Assembly (NCBI GenBank): GCA_947044365.1
Contig: OX345637.1
Coordinates: 5,070,501 to 5,134,500, forward strand
Direction: 5' to 3'
Origin: Petrosia ficiformis
Lineage: Eukaryota > Porifera > Demospongiae > Haplosclerida > Petrosiidae
DNA: 64,000 nucleotides
The notes beneath the pieces were generated by a model. That model was not told the origin of the DNA. It saw nothing but the letters and a program-made list of their open reading frames with translations, and did not search any database. How positions within the stretch are numbered: the first letter of the stretch is position 1; every line of letters starts with the position of its first letter. Positions 35,301 to 50,100 of this stretch are shown piece after piece. The translations under genes were made by a program, and so were the position numbers.

Positions 35301-38300
35301 TCATAGTGAATTAATTACCATCTATTTTGGCTGTCAAAATTGATGAGCACAGTTTTGTTGCTATGGTGACCATCACTTGACAAAACTTTATTTCATAGAG
35401 ATTATGAGTTCCATTCTCAGTAGAGCTTGATAGTTCTACATCAACAATACAATCAAGATGAAATAGAAAATGAGGATACATGTTTATGGAGAAATAGAAA
35501 TGTACATGTAATTATGGAAATAATACATACTGTATTCTCATGATCTATAACTATACATGCCATTATAATAATAAGATCTTGTATATTAAAATATCTGAAA
35601 TAAATTATGTATTTTAGCAAACTATTAATGTTCATTATTAAGTTACAAACTTATGAAAGTTTAAGCTGTAGAAGCAATTTGCTTACTTGTGAGCTTCCAT
35701 TGTAAGATTATGGAAGATCACTTATGCATTAGAAGTCTCATTTGGTTAGAAGGTAAGCATTAAAACATGAATACTATATTAATGGTAATAGACTAGTAAG
35801 TAATAATAAATCTGTAAATCAAATAATACAAGATATCATTCAAACATGATTAATGTGTGATAATACTATAGTTTGTTTTCTAACTGAAGTCCATATGGCT
35901 ATTGTACTTAATATTTACACATACTTTGTTTTGTTCCAGTCTTTTTCATTGACTCTTGTGAAATGTTAGCTTCTAGTAGTGTCCTGTGCATAGTACATGT
36001 ACATATATAATTTATATGATTATATATTATATATAATTATTATAATTATATAGTCTCGTGAGCCAGCCCCTTCACTTGTGGAGGAAGGGTCTGGTGAACT
36101 GCCTACAAGCTACTTGTAACTCGCTGCAAGAATCTTGCAGCCCAATCAGATTACAGGAAAACTCGTTAATCATATTCATGGAACATAAGATGGCGTCCAA
36201 AAGAGTAGAAATGCTCTTTGCTAAAAAAACTGTTTGCTTAAAATTGTAGTTAGAAAATGGAATTGTGCAATATACTGGTGATAGAGAAGTGTTCGTAGCT
36301 TGGCCTGGTAAAGTCGTCAGTGTTCGTAAAATTATTTCACTGGCCAAAAAGTAAACTTTGCAGGAGTTTTCTGACAGCTGTCTTTTATGATTCAATATTT
36401 TTATAGTTCTCTTGTGTTGGCAACCAAAAGTTGAGTTACAAAACTCAGGGAAGGTTTTATGCTGGATATATCATTTCTGCTGAAGTTGATAGGAAATATC
36501 AAGTCAGTACACATATAGTGTGACACTGAACTCAATAATTATTGTATGTTTTAGGCTTTTAGCGCATGCAGAGATACTGAAATGTAAACTGACTAAATTA
36601 TCAGTAAGTATTCATTCAGAATACTTGCAACTGACTTACTTTGTTCTTCTGTTCTTTCATTCAACAATCACTACTGTCTTTTTATTCACAAGAACGCCAA
36701 TCGCTAGCCATATTTCAATTTGTTATAACATAGTACAATGTAATGTCATTCAATAATTACAACCCAAAAAATACAAGTTGCTTGTTGGCAGTTCACCAGA
36801 CCCTTCCTCCACAAGCGAAGGGGCTGGCTCGCAAGACTAATAATTACATGAATATACAATATGCATTATATAGACTTCATTATTGTAGTGCATGTATGTG
36901 TGTATGTTTGTATGTATGTATGTATGTATATATGTATGTACATGTATGCATGTTTGTACATGTACATCTCAATGAAACTATTAAACTGTCCTAATCAAAA
37001 CTTGTAGGACATACATGTGTATGTATGTATGTATGTATGTACTGAACTGATGAGTACTGTATGATAGACGAATTGACAATGCAACTCACTTAATTGGAGG
37101 TAGTTTTAAGTCTGACAGCCAACACATCAGATCACATATTGACTCGTAATGCATTAATACATTAATAGGATTTATATTAGCAAGTAAAGTCTCTTCAGTA
37201 GACTTATAAACTGAAGAGAATAGTGGAGCTCTTGGTTCAGCCTGTGTAATATCATGTGATAGTCATGTGGCTAAATAATGAAATTATGTAACTCACGTAA
37301 CACCGAGTGAGAGTCAAGAAATCATCATCAGTTGAGATCAGTTGTATGGGAGAACCATTATATTTATCTAATTAATAAATTGTGGATAATTCTAATTGTT
37401 CCATTAAGCAAGACTGTTATCTTTAGATATAATTATATATATATAATTATATATATATATATATATACATGTATGTGCGTGTGTGTGTCTGTGTGTGTGT
37501 GTGTGTGTGTTGTGTATGCAAGTGCATGTTTGTTTTAGTTACGTAACTACAACTATGTATAACTAAAACTCCTTTTAGTATGGCATAACTAAATTACAGG
37601 TCTACTGCAATAACCATAACTAACTAAAATGAAAATTGGCCAATAATGGGTTAGTTAACTAAAACTAAAACCCTTTTAGTAAGACTAAAATTGTTATAGT
37701 TAGTAAACTATAACTTAAATTGTGATTATACTAAAACTATAACTAAAAGTGGTCCCTATTTTCAAACTAAAGCAACACAAGTATGTACAATGTACATACA
37801 TGTAGCTACATATGTACATGTACTTGTACGTGAGTGCAAATTTGTATATGAGGTGTACAAGTGTGTATGTGCATGTTGTATGTGTACATCATGAAGTACA
37901 TGTATGTGTACCTTATATATACATCTACATGTAGTACCATAAAAACACCATGCAATAGTTATTTGACATTAAATGCATTAGCATAAGGTTAATAAACCAT
38001 TTATATTAAAGATTACCTGTACGAGTAAAGTCCCAAACAATGAGACGAGTTGCTGTAATATACCACTCTGTAGCTTGCTCTTTCAATAGACTGCACAAAT
38101 ATACTTGTTGTATCTCAATTGATACATGTGGACCTCTCTGACTGGGTTCTTCACTCTTTTCAAGAGTAATTTCAATCTACAGTAACAATATATGTATTCA
38201 TTAAATATAAGGTTTATTGCATAAGGATTTTTCATGGCGTTATTATGGTATACATGTACTTGTACAGGCATGAGAGAATTAGACACAAAGGAAAATTGAA

Positions 38301-41082
38301 AAGGTGAGCAATCCAACTAGGATTGAAACCAGAACCTTCTGATACTTAGTCAGGCACTCTTACCATCTAAGCCACCCCAATTCTTGATGGCGAAGGAGTG
38401 TAGGATTGAATTTAGTTTGTGATATTAAATAAAATACTTACAAAGTCACATGACCCAAAACGGTATTTTTTATACTACAGATCACAGTAGCTTGGGTTAG
38501 TGAGGGAAGGAGTGGACCTTGTTTCAAACCAGAGGATACAAATCATGATGACGAATTTATATTACAATGAAAGAAATTTTGAAAGAATTGTTGGCAAATT
38601 AAAGAATCGTTGCAAAGTGTTTGATTTGACCTTTTAATATGTGAATTGTTGCTAGATGTTTCATTTGTGGCATAAGTAATCACAATATGCAGATATAATT
38701 AAATAATACCTCATCTTTAACACATACCTTATCAATAGTGGTGCTGCATTCAAATACTGTAGGGTCTGCTTCTTCTGATCTGTTACAGAAAATGATACAT
38801 ATATGAAGACAATTTATAGAAGAGTATTTGAATATTACCCCTTTTCACTTCCTGAATGATAAACAGATGAAAGTTTCTTCATGTCGTTATAGACAGAGGT
38901 GTGGATCGATGAATTTGATCTATTAATAGAAGACTCAACTACACCTTCATCAGTCTTTTCATGAGAGAGAGATCGAGAGAGATAGAGATGAAAAGAGAAA
39001 GAGAGAGAGAGAGAGGACAGAGAAAGAGAGAGATGTTGAATGAAGAGATAAAGCACATAATGTGAATTGATGAAAAAAGAACATGAATAAATAAAAACAA
39101 ATGCATAATGAGATGGTGCAAAAGACAATAAAGATCAAAGTGAAGGCCAAAGATACAGAAAGGAGGAAAGAAATTAGGAAACAGAAAATAAAACAAACAA
39201 ATACATAGAATCTAAAGCCTCACATCTTCAACTGGTGCTGTAATAGATAGTTGGCTAGTGTTGATCTTGTTGATGGCAAGTATTGTGTACGACAACTGCT
39301 CATATACAAATTGAAGCAGTTTCTCTAGTCTATTATGTGTTGCTCCAATATATAGTTTAGGACATGTGACATTCATAACAAGTCTGTTTGTAAAGAGAGT
39401 GTAGTAAACTTAAAATGAATGAAAAGAGTTACACACTGCATGGCTGTGAAAAGGGGGCAGACTGGGTAGGCTCAAGCTTACCCACATTATACTATTCAGG
39501 AAGGACCACATCTTCCTCCTGCACCCTCCCCCTCATCATGACCTGACAGCTTCACGTTACGTTACCAGAGCCTTCACACTGAATGCTGGACACCATTAAG
39601 CAATACATGTATATATCTTGTTTCTAAATAAAAATTAATTTAGAGAAAATTTTTCAAGGAGATAATTCTCCTGGATAAGAAGCAGTAGCAATACTTTTTT
39701 AAGGGGAAAGTTCCCATTGAGGTATTTAATTGCATGACTACTTACTGTGATGGTTTTTTACTGTTCTTGAATGTTGTATAGAGAATATTAGATTCTGTTG
39801 TTGCTAATGAACATACAATTTCATTATTATTCGTGTCTTCCTTCTTGATGCTATCAACCATTAATAGTTTCCAGTGAGGGCTACCATCTAAAACAAATAG
39901 AAGAACATAGCTAATATATTCTGAAATTCTAAAGGGTCTATCAATAGAACCCCAATGTCAAATACATGTACATACTGTACGAATAGAAAAACATAGCTAA
40001 TATATTCTGAAATTCTAAAGGGTCTGTCAACAGAACCCCAATGTCAAATACATGTACATACTGTACAAATAGAAAAACATAGTTAATATATTCTGTAATT
40101 CTAAAGGGTCTATCAATAGAACTCCAATGTCAAATACATGTACATACTGTACATGTGTATATAAATAGAAATTCACGAACAAAGAGATTTTGAATGATTA
40201 GTGCAGTTAGAATTCAATAGAAATAATTGATAGTGTAACATCAATCACACTATTGTAATAGCTCCATTAAATTATGTTAAACACTATTTTGAAAAAGGAC
40301 AATGTAAATGATACTACTGAATTATAAGATTTTCCAACCTGTTTCCCGATAAGCCACTCTGGTCCCTTCTAAACAAATTTTGTAAGAAACAGGACACTCC
40401 AGTTTCCCACTGTCTGTGGAACCAACCTCTTCTGTTGTGATGTCTAACTCACCAAGATGAACTGCTAAGTGATGGTTTGGTTTTCTGCAAATATATGCAT
40501 ATATCATTGAGAAGAACACAAAACTATAATGTACATTGTATTTAGTCTTTAGAACAAAATACTACAAATGCTCATTGAATAAACCACTAGAGTTTATTCA
40601 CCTCAGAATTGCATTTTATACTGACAATGCATATTTAATGCAATAAGGTTAATACATGGGTGAATTTAAATGTAGTCATAGCAAACATATCAGGCCTCCA
40701 TTAAGTTGACTACAAAGCCAACCTGGTTATATAATAATGACTGAATAGATAGGTTTATGTGTGTACTACTGTATATATTATATATATATATCATTATATA
40801 TATATATATATATATATGTAGTATGATGGTGACGTCATCCCTTTGATGTGGTGAGTCCTATATATTGTATATAGACCTTCCATGTGCACACTATGCAGGA
40901 GATGTCACCATCATACAATATATTGTATATAGTATGCTAATAGGTCCTATATACTGAATAAAGGACCCTTGTTTTGTGTCCTCAGATGTGATATAGCCGA
41001 CTCGTATATCACATCCTCGGACACAAACTCAGGTCCTATATTTTGTGTATAGGACCTATTAGCATACTATATATATTACATT

Positions 41083-41113
<31 letters not shown>

Positions 41114-44100
41114 CACAAGGTGTGATCTCAATTAAAGCATGTCATCTTGTGGAATGGTTAATGTAATATGAGATATAATAAATAATCGGATCATCCACTT
41201 AATTAACAATAAATATAAATAGACTGACTTTAATTTGTTTCGAAACACAATAACAGGTAGATTAATATCTGCTTTAATGGATGCTTGTTCTTTGTTAGCT
41301 ATGAAATGACGAAATCTCATTTCACTCTCTCTTCCAACCTCTTTCATCCCCTCTTTCACAGCATCTCGTAAACTGCAAAAATAGTAGATGTTAAAATACT
41401 TTGTTTTACAGCCAAGATGCAAATTGGTAACAAAAATTTAACCCATGAAATTAAATGGATAAAAAAGGTGATTAACCAAATTTGACTAGTAGAAGAAACC
41501 TAAAAAGTTTACATGACTGACGAATCTCATGCTGCACTTTGCTAGAAAGAAGAGTTGTTAAGAAAGCCAGTGATGTTAAAATCTTGCTTCATTAGGTGCA
41601 GAAAGATGGTAAACAACTCAGGTTTCTACATGTATTTTATTTAGCTAGATGGAAGGTAGCCATAGCCCATAGATACCAAAATCATTCTTTATAAATTGCA
41701 GTAAGGCAGCAAGGTGACTAGGTGAGTGTTTGTAGTGCAATGTCAGGGTTCTAGCTAAAGCGTGGAAGAGAGGTGCTGCACCACTCTATGCAATGACACT
41801 TCCCTTTGATGTGGTCAAAGGAATGCAATTAAATCACAAATATGCTTTGATTTTTGTGTCAGCACCACTCTGTTGAAGTGTGGCTAGCTAAAACACTATC
41901 TCGGTAGGCAACACCAAGACCTTAGCACAAGTGTGATCAGATATTCCAAAATGACAAAAAAATTATATCCACAATAATCCATATTTATAAATTTAAATCC
42001 ACAAAAATTACTCACGATACACTATGTAATTTTGTACTTACTCTTTGTGTGTTCCTCTAACCAGAGCAGCAAACTCTGCTAGTGTATGTACTGTAGACCA
42101 GTCAAAGAGGATGACTGACGGATTCAGATAGCATGACAGATTGTAATCACACTGCTTGTCTTTTTTCTCATGAAAATCAGTTGTTACCAACTCAATAGAG
42201 AGAACACAAGTAGGTGAGTCTAAGGCAAAACAATACAAGAAAACAAAAACAACAGAGAAGATGAAGGAGAAGGCAAGAAGGGTACATGTAGATGTATATA
42301 GTTGTGTACAATTGACTCTTCAGTGTTATGTATTAAGTAATTACACCAAAGTGTATTTATAATTCATAGCAAGAAGACTTGGCATTATACTGTGCTTTGT
42401 TTAGTTGCATTGTTTGTAAAGCCGGCTATAAAAATGAAAAATCAGGTAAAAATTATTCTTGGTGCAAAGATCAAATAGTGCTATATATAAAGCTGCATAT
42501 TTCAGTGTGAATATCAAGCACAGCAATTTTAGAACTCATCTACTATCTGAAAATGAGCAGCTCTTTAAGAACAGTATATCATGTTTCAAACATTGAAATT
42601 CAATAATATTATACTTATATATTATATACATAATTATTATACATTATAATAATATTATATATATATATATATAATTATATATATATATATAATTTATGTG
42701 AACCTTCTCTGTTTTGCATTCTCACTTACAATTAGGTTTTGATTTTCCCCATATCACTATTTCAGGTCTGCTTTCATCATCAATAGGCACACCAATACAT
42801 TGTATATCTCCTATCTTCACATCATAGCTACAATGAATTAGAGCAGATCCTTACATTATTGTAATAACATTCATTCCTTACTCAATTTTGTGATCTTCTT
42901 TAACCACACCCACATGACTATTGAATATCTTCATTGTGAATACTTCACTGTGGAAATCATGAATTTGCATTAATATTACTTGTAAAATAGCCAAGTTACT
43001 ACTGCATACCAGCACCCAGTGATAATAATGTGGACAGGAGAAGCTACATTGTACAAATCATTCCTGGGGTTCCTATCTCTGTCCTGTACACTAACACTTT
43101 TAAATGCCTCAAAAACATTTCATTTGAAACCACATGACTTTAAAATTAGAAGTAGTACAAATGTTAACTGGAAGGGAGGGTTATTTGCATTGTTGAATTT
43201 AATCTATACATAATGTACATGTAACTAATAGTGCTGCTGTAATTGACATACATGTAATTATTATAATAATTATTATTGTGATGATATCCTATTGAAATGT
43301 TTTTATATCTTAGAAGTATGTAATAAGGGAAACTGTATTCTTGAACCTTACTCAACTCATTGACAATAGGATCTTTTCTATCATTGTGTCCATAACAGTG
43401 ATACAGTAAATATATAACACAAGGACTTATTTAATGGTTAAGCATATCTCATGATATATATCATATCACAATATAAAGTGCACTAGTAACTAAACATGTT
43501 TATTCAAATTACAATAAGACAAAGCTAGAGAAGTCATATTTATTAGTTAGTACATTAATAATAATTATTTCCATTGAATTTGTTTACTTTTTTAGTTTTT
43601 ACCAAAGGAAGCTATGAGAATAATCTACCATTAAAAATATACATGTAGTCAACTCAGGACTTACATTTCTTCTGTTTCAGCATTCCTCTTTGTTTGTTCC
43701 TCTAATAAAGACAATTCTACATTTCCAATAGAACATTGTCCAGATAAGGAATAAGACACTTTAGCTTTACTCTTCATTCTGCCTACAAGTATATGAGTTA
43801 AGATTACAAATTTTTTTATGCTGAATGTAGTGTATCTGGCTTGATTGTGCAAAAAAAAATTTTTTTTTGAAGTCACATGCATGCACGTTTAAGCTAAACT
43901 CCAAGAGTCAACAGATTTATAACACCTAACAATATTACTAGCTTATGAAATATCATACCCATAAGTTCACTGTAAGTAAATGTATATATGTAAGTTAACA
44001 CACTCATCAGAATTTTGATGCTACAAAACTATAAATAGTTACGTGTAATATTATATTCAGATTACATCAGCTAGTTAGAGTATACATGTAACTGTGTATA

Positions 44101-47100
44101 CCATTAAAATTATATACAATAGACTTATGTCAAACAATTTTTCTACCTTTCCATGGCATTCTCCACTTTCGCTTTATTATCTGTTTCTTTTTGTCATCTG
44201 TTTCACTAACAAGATTCTCAATCTTACTTCTAGTCAGCATAATATTCATAATGCTCATCTCATTTTCAAGATCCTAATATACATGTACATGTACATGTAA
44301 GAATAGTAAATTGGTCGACCTACAAGTATCACTTAACATCTATGAATCTACCATTAATAAACATAACATGTATATATGTATAATTATACATAAATGTATA
44401 AAAGGTATTTTTGATAATGACAGGCTTGCAGTAGGCAAAATTTAACTGTACTTCAAAATTTGGCGAATTCTCCAAATTCGCAAATATTTTCCTTTGCCAA
44501 TAAAACCTTCAATACGATATTATCACAAATAACCCAATATATTCCATGACTATATAACAATCAATCAGCCATCTGTATACATGGTATTTATAAATCTATA
44601 TCACATACAACACATGTACCAGTACCTCTAAACTTACACATAATTTGTGTATACTACAGTGAATAATCTGCCACCCATTATTCTTAGAAATCTTTGTAAT
44701 TAGTATTAATTATCCACACATTTTATCCTTACTTGAAGGGTTTTCTTTAATTTTTTTGATGCACCATTTCTCAAGTATGTTTCATAATGAACTTGATATT
44801 TTTTTCGCAGATCCCTATCAAACAAAATATAATTGAAATGTTATCGTAAAAAAAAATTTACGATCGGAAAATACAATAGTTTTACAGCTCGCAGGGCCAT
44901 CCCCATAATTGCTATCCGCAGGGTTGAATCTGTATATACATATATATATAATTATATATTCTTTTCATGATAACACACGTTGTATATGCAGTTAGGGAAG
45001 TTATATTACGCCATTCCAGGGGGTGGCACGTATTAGAATGCGTGTTCGAGCTCTACAGACAAGCAGGAAGAAAGCTGATTAATGTTTACGTAGAAAATAG
45101 CTGTTCTTGCTAAAATGTATTCCTTAATTATTAGTTCTGTAAAAAACTTTTAAAAAGCAAGAGTACATGTAGATAATCAATAAGAGTTTCTGCCATGATT
45201 GTCGAATCATGACACCACAAAGCGATTATAGGGATATTGTTTTCATATATCTTCTTAAATATATAATTATATTTACTATTTTATGTGTTACTTAATGTTG
45301 TGTGAGTGCATCAAAGGCATCCCTCTAAACGTTAAACATCATACCGTTCCTTATAGTTAATTCAATCTGTTTAATATGTACTGTATGAAAAATATTGAAC
45401 ATTCAGTATTGCAATATTGCATGCTACATGATTACGTAATTCATAGCATGGGTGGTGCCTTTGATGCACCCATGCATTTATCAATAAATACATATATAAT
45501 TATAATATAATATTAACATAAAAGAATTTAGTATCTACCTTTGTTCTTTCACTTCTAACCAATCCCATTTGCTATGAGATTGTAATATACTAACACATTT
45601 ATATGCATACATCCACCTATGAATGTAACAAGAAACAAAGTGGTAAATGAGAATTACAATGTATATTGAGCGTGGGCTCGTGTGTGTGTGTGTATGTGTG
45701 TGTGTGAGTGTGTGTGTGTGTGTGTGAGTGTGGGTGGGTGGGTGAAAGAGAGCAAATTAAATACAAAGGTCAGACGAGGAGAGGAGGAAGAGCTAACCAT
45801 TCTCTTGGTTTTCCTTTTATGGATGAAGTTGGCCTGTGTTTCAGAAACTCTGTAGCATTTTGTAAGTGTTTAATATGACCAAGAGACAATGTGGCAACTC
45901 TGAGCTATAAAATGAAAAAAACACGTACAGAGAATGTAAATGCATATGTATAGAACAATGCATGCATTATCGTTGTTAATCAGCCTTTCAATTTTGAGTT
46001 TGTAGCAACACAAATAGCAAGTATAATTGCTAAGGTGAAAGATTTACTTGTTAAATTCTGAGAAAATTGCAAGTACATGTACATGTACTACATGTAGCAG
46101 ACTCAATTTAATCTGCAGTCTTGAATTAAATTCCTATTAGAAATATCTTCCTATTGAACCTCTTTGAACAGAAAGTTAATGAAATTTGGTATCATGAAGT
46201 AAAATATTATAGGATCTCAAGCTTCCTACACAATTATATTGAATTTGGTTACAATTGAAATCTCAGATCTAGAATACATGTAGATTAACATTGGACTCCC
46301 CTAAAGTCTTTTAACAATCACAATGACCTCAAAATTAGGATGCGGTGACTTTATAATGTACTATAATGTATAGTTTAATATCATAAGGTTAACATGATAA
46401 TTGATTATACTGTAACTCAATAATGAGGCAATGGATTGAAATTTGACATAGACACAAATGAACGTGTAGGATAATTATTGTTGGTCATTCCAAAGTAAAG
46501 TTATCAACATTTTTCTGAAGACAAGGTGAACATTGGATTCAGTAAACACCAAATGCAGACTATATAAATGTACATGCTCTTGCTGATAGTAGTGTGATAA
46601 ATGTATGATGCAACTACCTGATCTTTTGAAACATGAAGTGTCATATTTTCAACTTTGCACTTAAGCTGTACCTACAATATATAATAATTATAATAATTAT
46701 AATAATTATTATATATAATAATACAAGAATAATAAAAAAACATTTACAAACACTCAAATACACTACTCTTCACATGAATTGCTAATCCCACTTTAATTTA
46801 GTTCTCATACATTAAATTCAAGTAGTAGTCTTAACATGTCCATATAATCAACCAGTGCACATGCATAAGTGTACTTTTGCAACTGACTTTCAAGTTTCAA
46901 TGTATGTACATGTGTATGTGACCTAATTTTTAAAAAGGGACTTTATCCTGCAAAATAATTCTAATCAAACACTTACCTTCAATTGCTCATCATTCCACCA
47001 TTTTGTATAGAAAGTCATTGAAATTTGATATCCAATTCTCTTTCTATTCAAACTCTTCTGGATACCAAATGTCATTGACTTCCTGCCAGAATTAAAGGTA

Positions 47101-50100
47101 AGTGTGTGATCAAAATTATTCTGCGCGACAAGGTAACTTTTTGAAAATTAGGTCACATAACTATATTAAGTAGCAGTCTTTGAATTTTTCATAGCCTTAA
47201 CACAAATGAATATCAACATTGGAAAGGCATAGCTTTTTAATTGATAATCATACTATCATAGACTTTGTGTACATGTTCACTCACTTGAATAGAAGCTTGT
47301 CTTCCATGACATATATTAAGACATGCAGAAGAGGAGCAAGGATGAATAACTAAAGAAATTAAAATTGAAGTAAATTATATCGACTGACCAAGAGAAGTGT
47401 GTACCATAGCAACATCCTAAAGTTCCACTATAGTTCAATGCCTTCATTCTCACCTATACATGAGCACAAAATAAACATATGTATTAACAAATGCATCAAT
47501 AAATGACAGATGGACTAATAGATGGGTCAGTAATAAACAGATGGACTAATGGATGGTCAATAAATGAACACGTAATGAATGCAGTGATGAATAAATTAAA
47601 TGAATGAGAGAATGTAAAAATGAAAATAGATGGATGGAAGAATTGATGAATAAATGAACTAATGAATGAATGGAGGAGAGTATGCATTAATCAATGATTA
47701 ATAGATGAATAAACGAATGGATAGATACAGGTAGATTGATAGATCAGTGGTTAGTATATGAAAAAACGGATGGATGAAAGGATGGATAGATACAAGTAGA
47801 TTGATAGATTGATAGTTAGTAGATGGAAAAACGGATGGATGAAAGGATGGATAGATACAAGTAGATTGATAGATTGATGGTTAGTAGATGAATAAATGGA
47901 TGGTGAAAGGATAGATAGGGTTGGGTAGATTGATAGATTGATAGTTAGTAGATGAAAAAACGGTGGATGAAAGGATGGATAGATACAAATAAATTGATGG
48001 TAGATGAATAAACGGATGGATGAAAGGATGGATAGATAGACTGATAGATGGATGGATGGGTGGATGGATGGATGGATGGAAGTATGATGAATGGATAATG
48101 AAGTGAATTATTTCTAAGTTATATTGAACATACAAAGAATATACGTGTAGAAATTGTGCAAACTCACAAAGTAACTGATCAACACAGCCACTTACCAAAC
48201 TATCATTATCATTTAAATCAGAGTAGAGACCCTCTTCGTGAGGGTTCCAATAAAATGATAAATCTGTCCACTTTAAATGTTTAGCTGAACTATATCCTCT
48301 CTGCTTACTTATACGCAATGTCTGTATTGTACAAAGATAGAGTTATGCAATTTTGATCAAACCATTATGAATGTTAGTGTATTCATTGCTAACTTGAATA
48401 CCATTTATTACTGACTGAGTTGGAATATGTAATACAGCTTTAATTATCACCACTGCTGTAGGTAAAGTACTCCAAGGGAGGTCAATTGGCTCAATAAGTG
48501 TAAAATTTATATTATAATTCTTGTTTCCAGATACTAAGCTTTCATTCAGATCAGACATGGGAAAAACAACTAATAAAGAAATAAGTTCCCATGATATATA
48601 GGCAGTAGCTGTTAGTATTATGTTCTATCTATGGGATGTACATGTACATAGAGAAACAGTACATGAAACTTGTAAATAGAATAGTAACTATTTTCATTAT
48701 TTAATGTGTGATAAATAATGAACATTAATTTTAGACTATAATTCAATTATAATGTGAGATATAATATAATTGGAATGGAATGTTACATTAATGTGTATGT
48801 ACATGTACATGTACATGTACATGTACATGTACATGTACATGTACATGTAACTTCAATGGTGTGTAGCTCTCAAACGATAATTTACAAATGAATGTTGTGT
48901 CAATGTTTCTGCATAAACACTTAACTTGGTTTTAGCTGTAGTATACTAATTACTTAATATGTATTATGCTACAAATGAATGTTGTGTCAATGTTTCTGCA
49001 TAAACACAAAATTTATTAACTTGGTTTTAGCTGTAGTATACTAAATACACATGTATGTATTATGCAGGGTGTGGAAACATTGAGCCAACTACTGGACATT
49101 TTGACCTTTTTCACTACTCTTATCCTGTTCCCCATATACTTTGCATACAGTTCAGTTTTAATTTACCAGACATTCCCTAGATTTATCGAACAATATCCTG
49201 TATCACTGGCTGTTTCCACACCACTGGTATTATGATCATATTACATACCTTATCCTCACAAATGTCCAAACCTCTTACTGCAATACCAACTGCAGTCTTT
49301 TCATTAAGCATTGTAATCTATTGATATAATAAAGTCTATAATGCTTTAATACAGTACAAATATTATAAGCTGTTATGAAACATAGTATTTTATTTATAAG
49401 CTCTATCACTTGCTTTATATTGTATATCATATACAATATTACATGATTGTACATGTATTAGTGAAAATCAAAATTTTATTGGAAGAAACATTTCAATCAT
49501 AATACACTTGTGTTTAAATGCTCCCTATCCAATCATGTTGCACACAGAGCCACTGACATTTGATATCTAAGAAGCCAGCCCAATGCTTGCTCTTGCTGGA
49601 CACCAAATGCATTTGGCTTCCTATATAAAATAGCTGAATAGTGAGCATTTAAATTTATAGTTTTATACACAAGTATTCGATTGAACATTATAGTAGATTT
49701 GCAAATAGTCACATATACAGGAACACATCCACTATCATATCACAATAAATGACAGGGAACACATACACATACCTCATCTTCCACTCTAATATGAACCTCT
49801 TCAAAAGTAATCTAAGATTAAATTAATGAAATCAAATTCTGGACAATTTCATGAGCTATTGAATATACATTTAACTAAGCATATTTCAAGTTTAAACTTA
49901 CCATAACAATGGTTATGCTGATATGATATACATGTATAATGCTATAAAAATGAAGGCCTACACTGAGGTAATCAATAATCACTTGACAAGGGAGCCCCAC
50001 ATATTCTGTTTATCAAAATTCACTTTGTATGTCGCCACCATTAAATATACATGTGAATGTATTGTCACTAGTCTGTAACATTTAGTAACAATCAAAGAAT

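Noticed and set aside
47405..47455. Missing VPS13-like exon between 48196 and 47082
   Set aside because: Two acceptor choices give short open readings here, and one has suitable phases. Neither is recognisable VPS13 sequence, so it was not included in the gene.
47490..48085. CRISPR-like regularly spaced repeats
   Set aside because: The repeats are tetranucleotide-derived and contiguous, with no unique spacers, in a eukaryotic intron.
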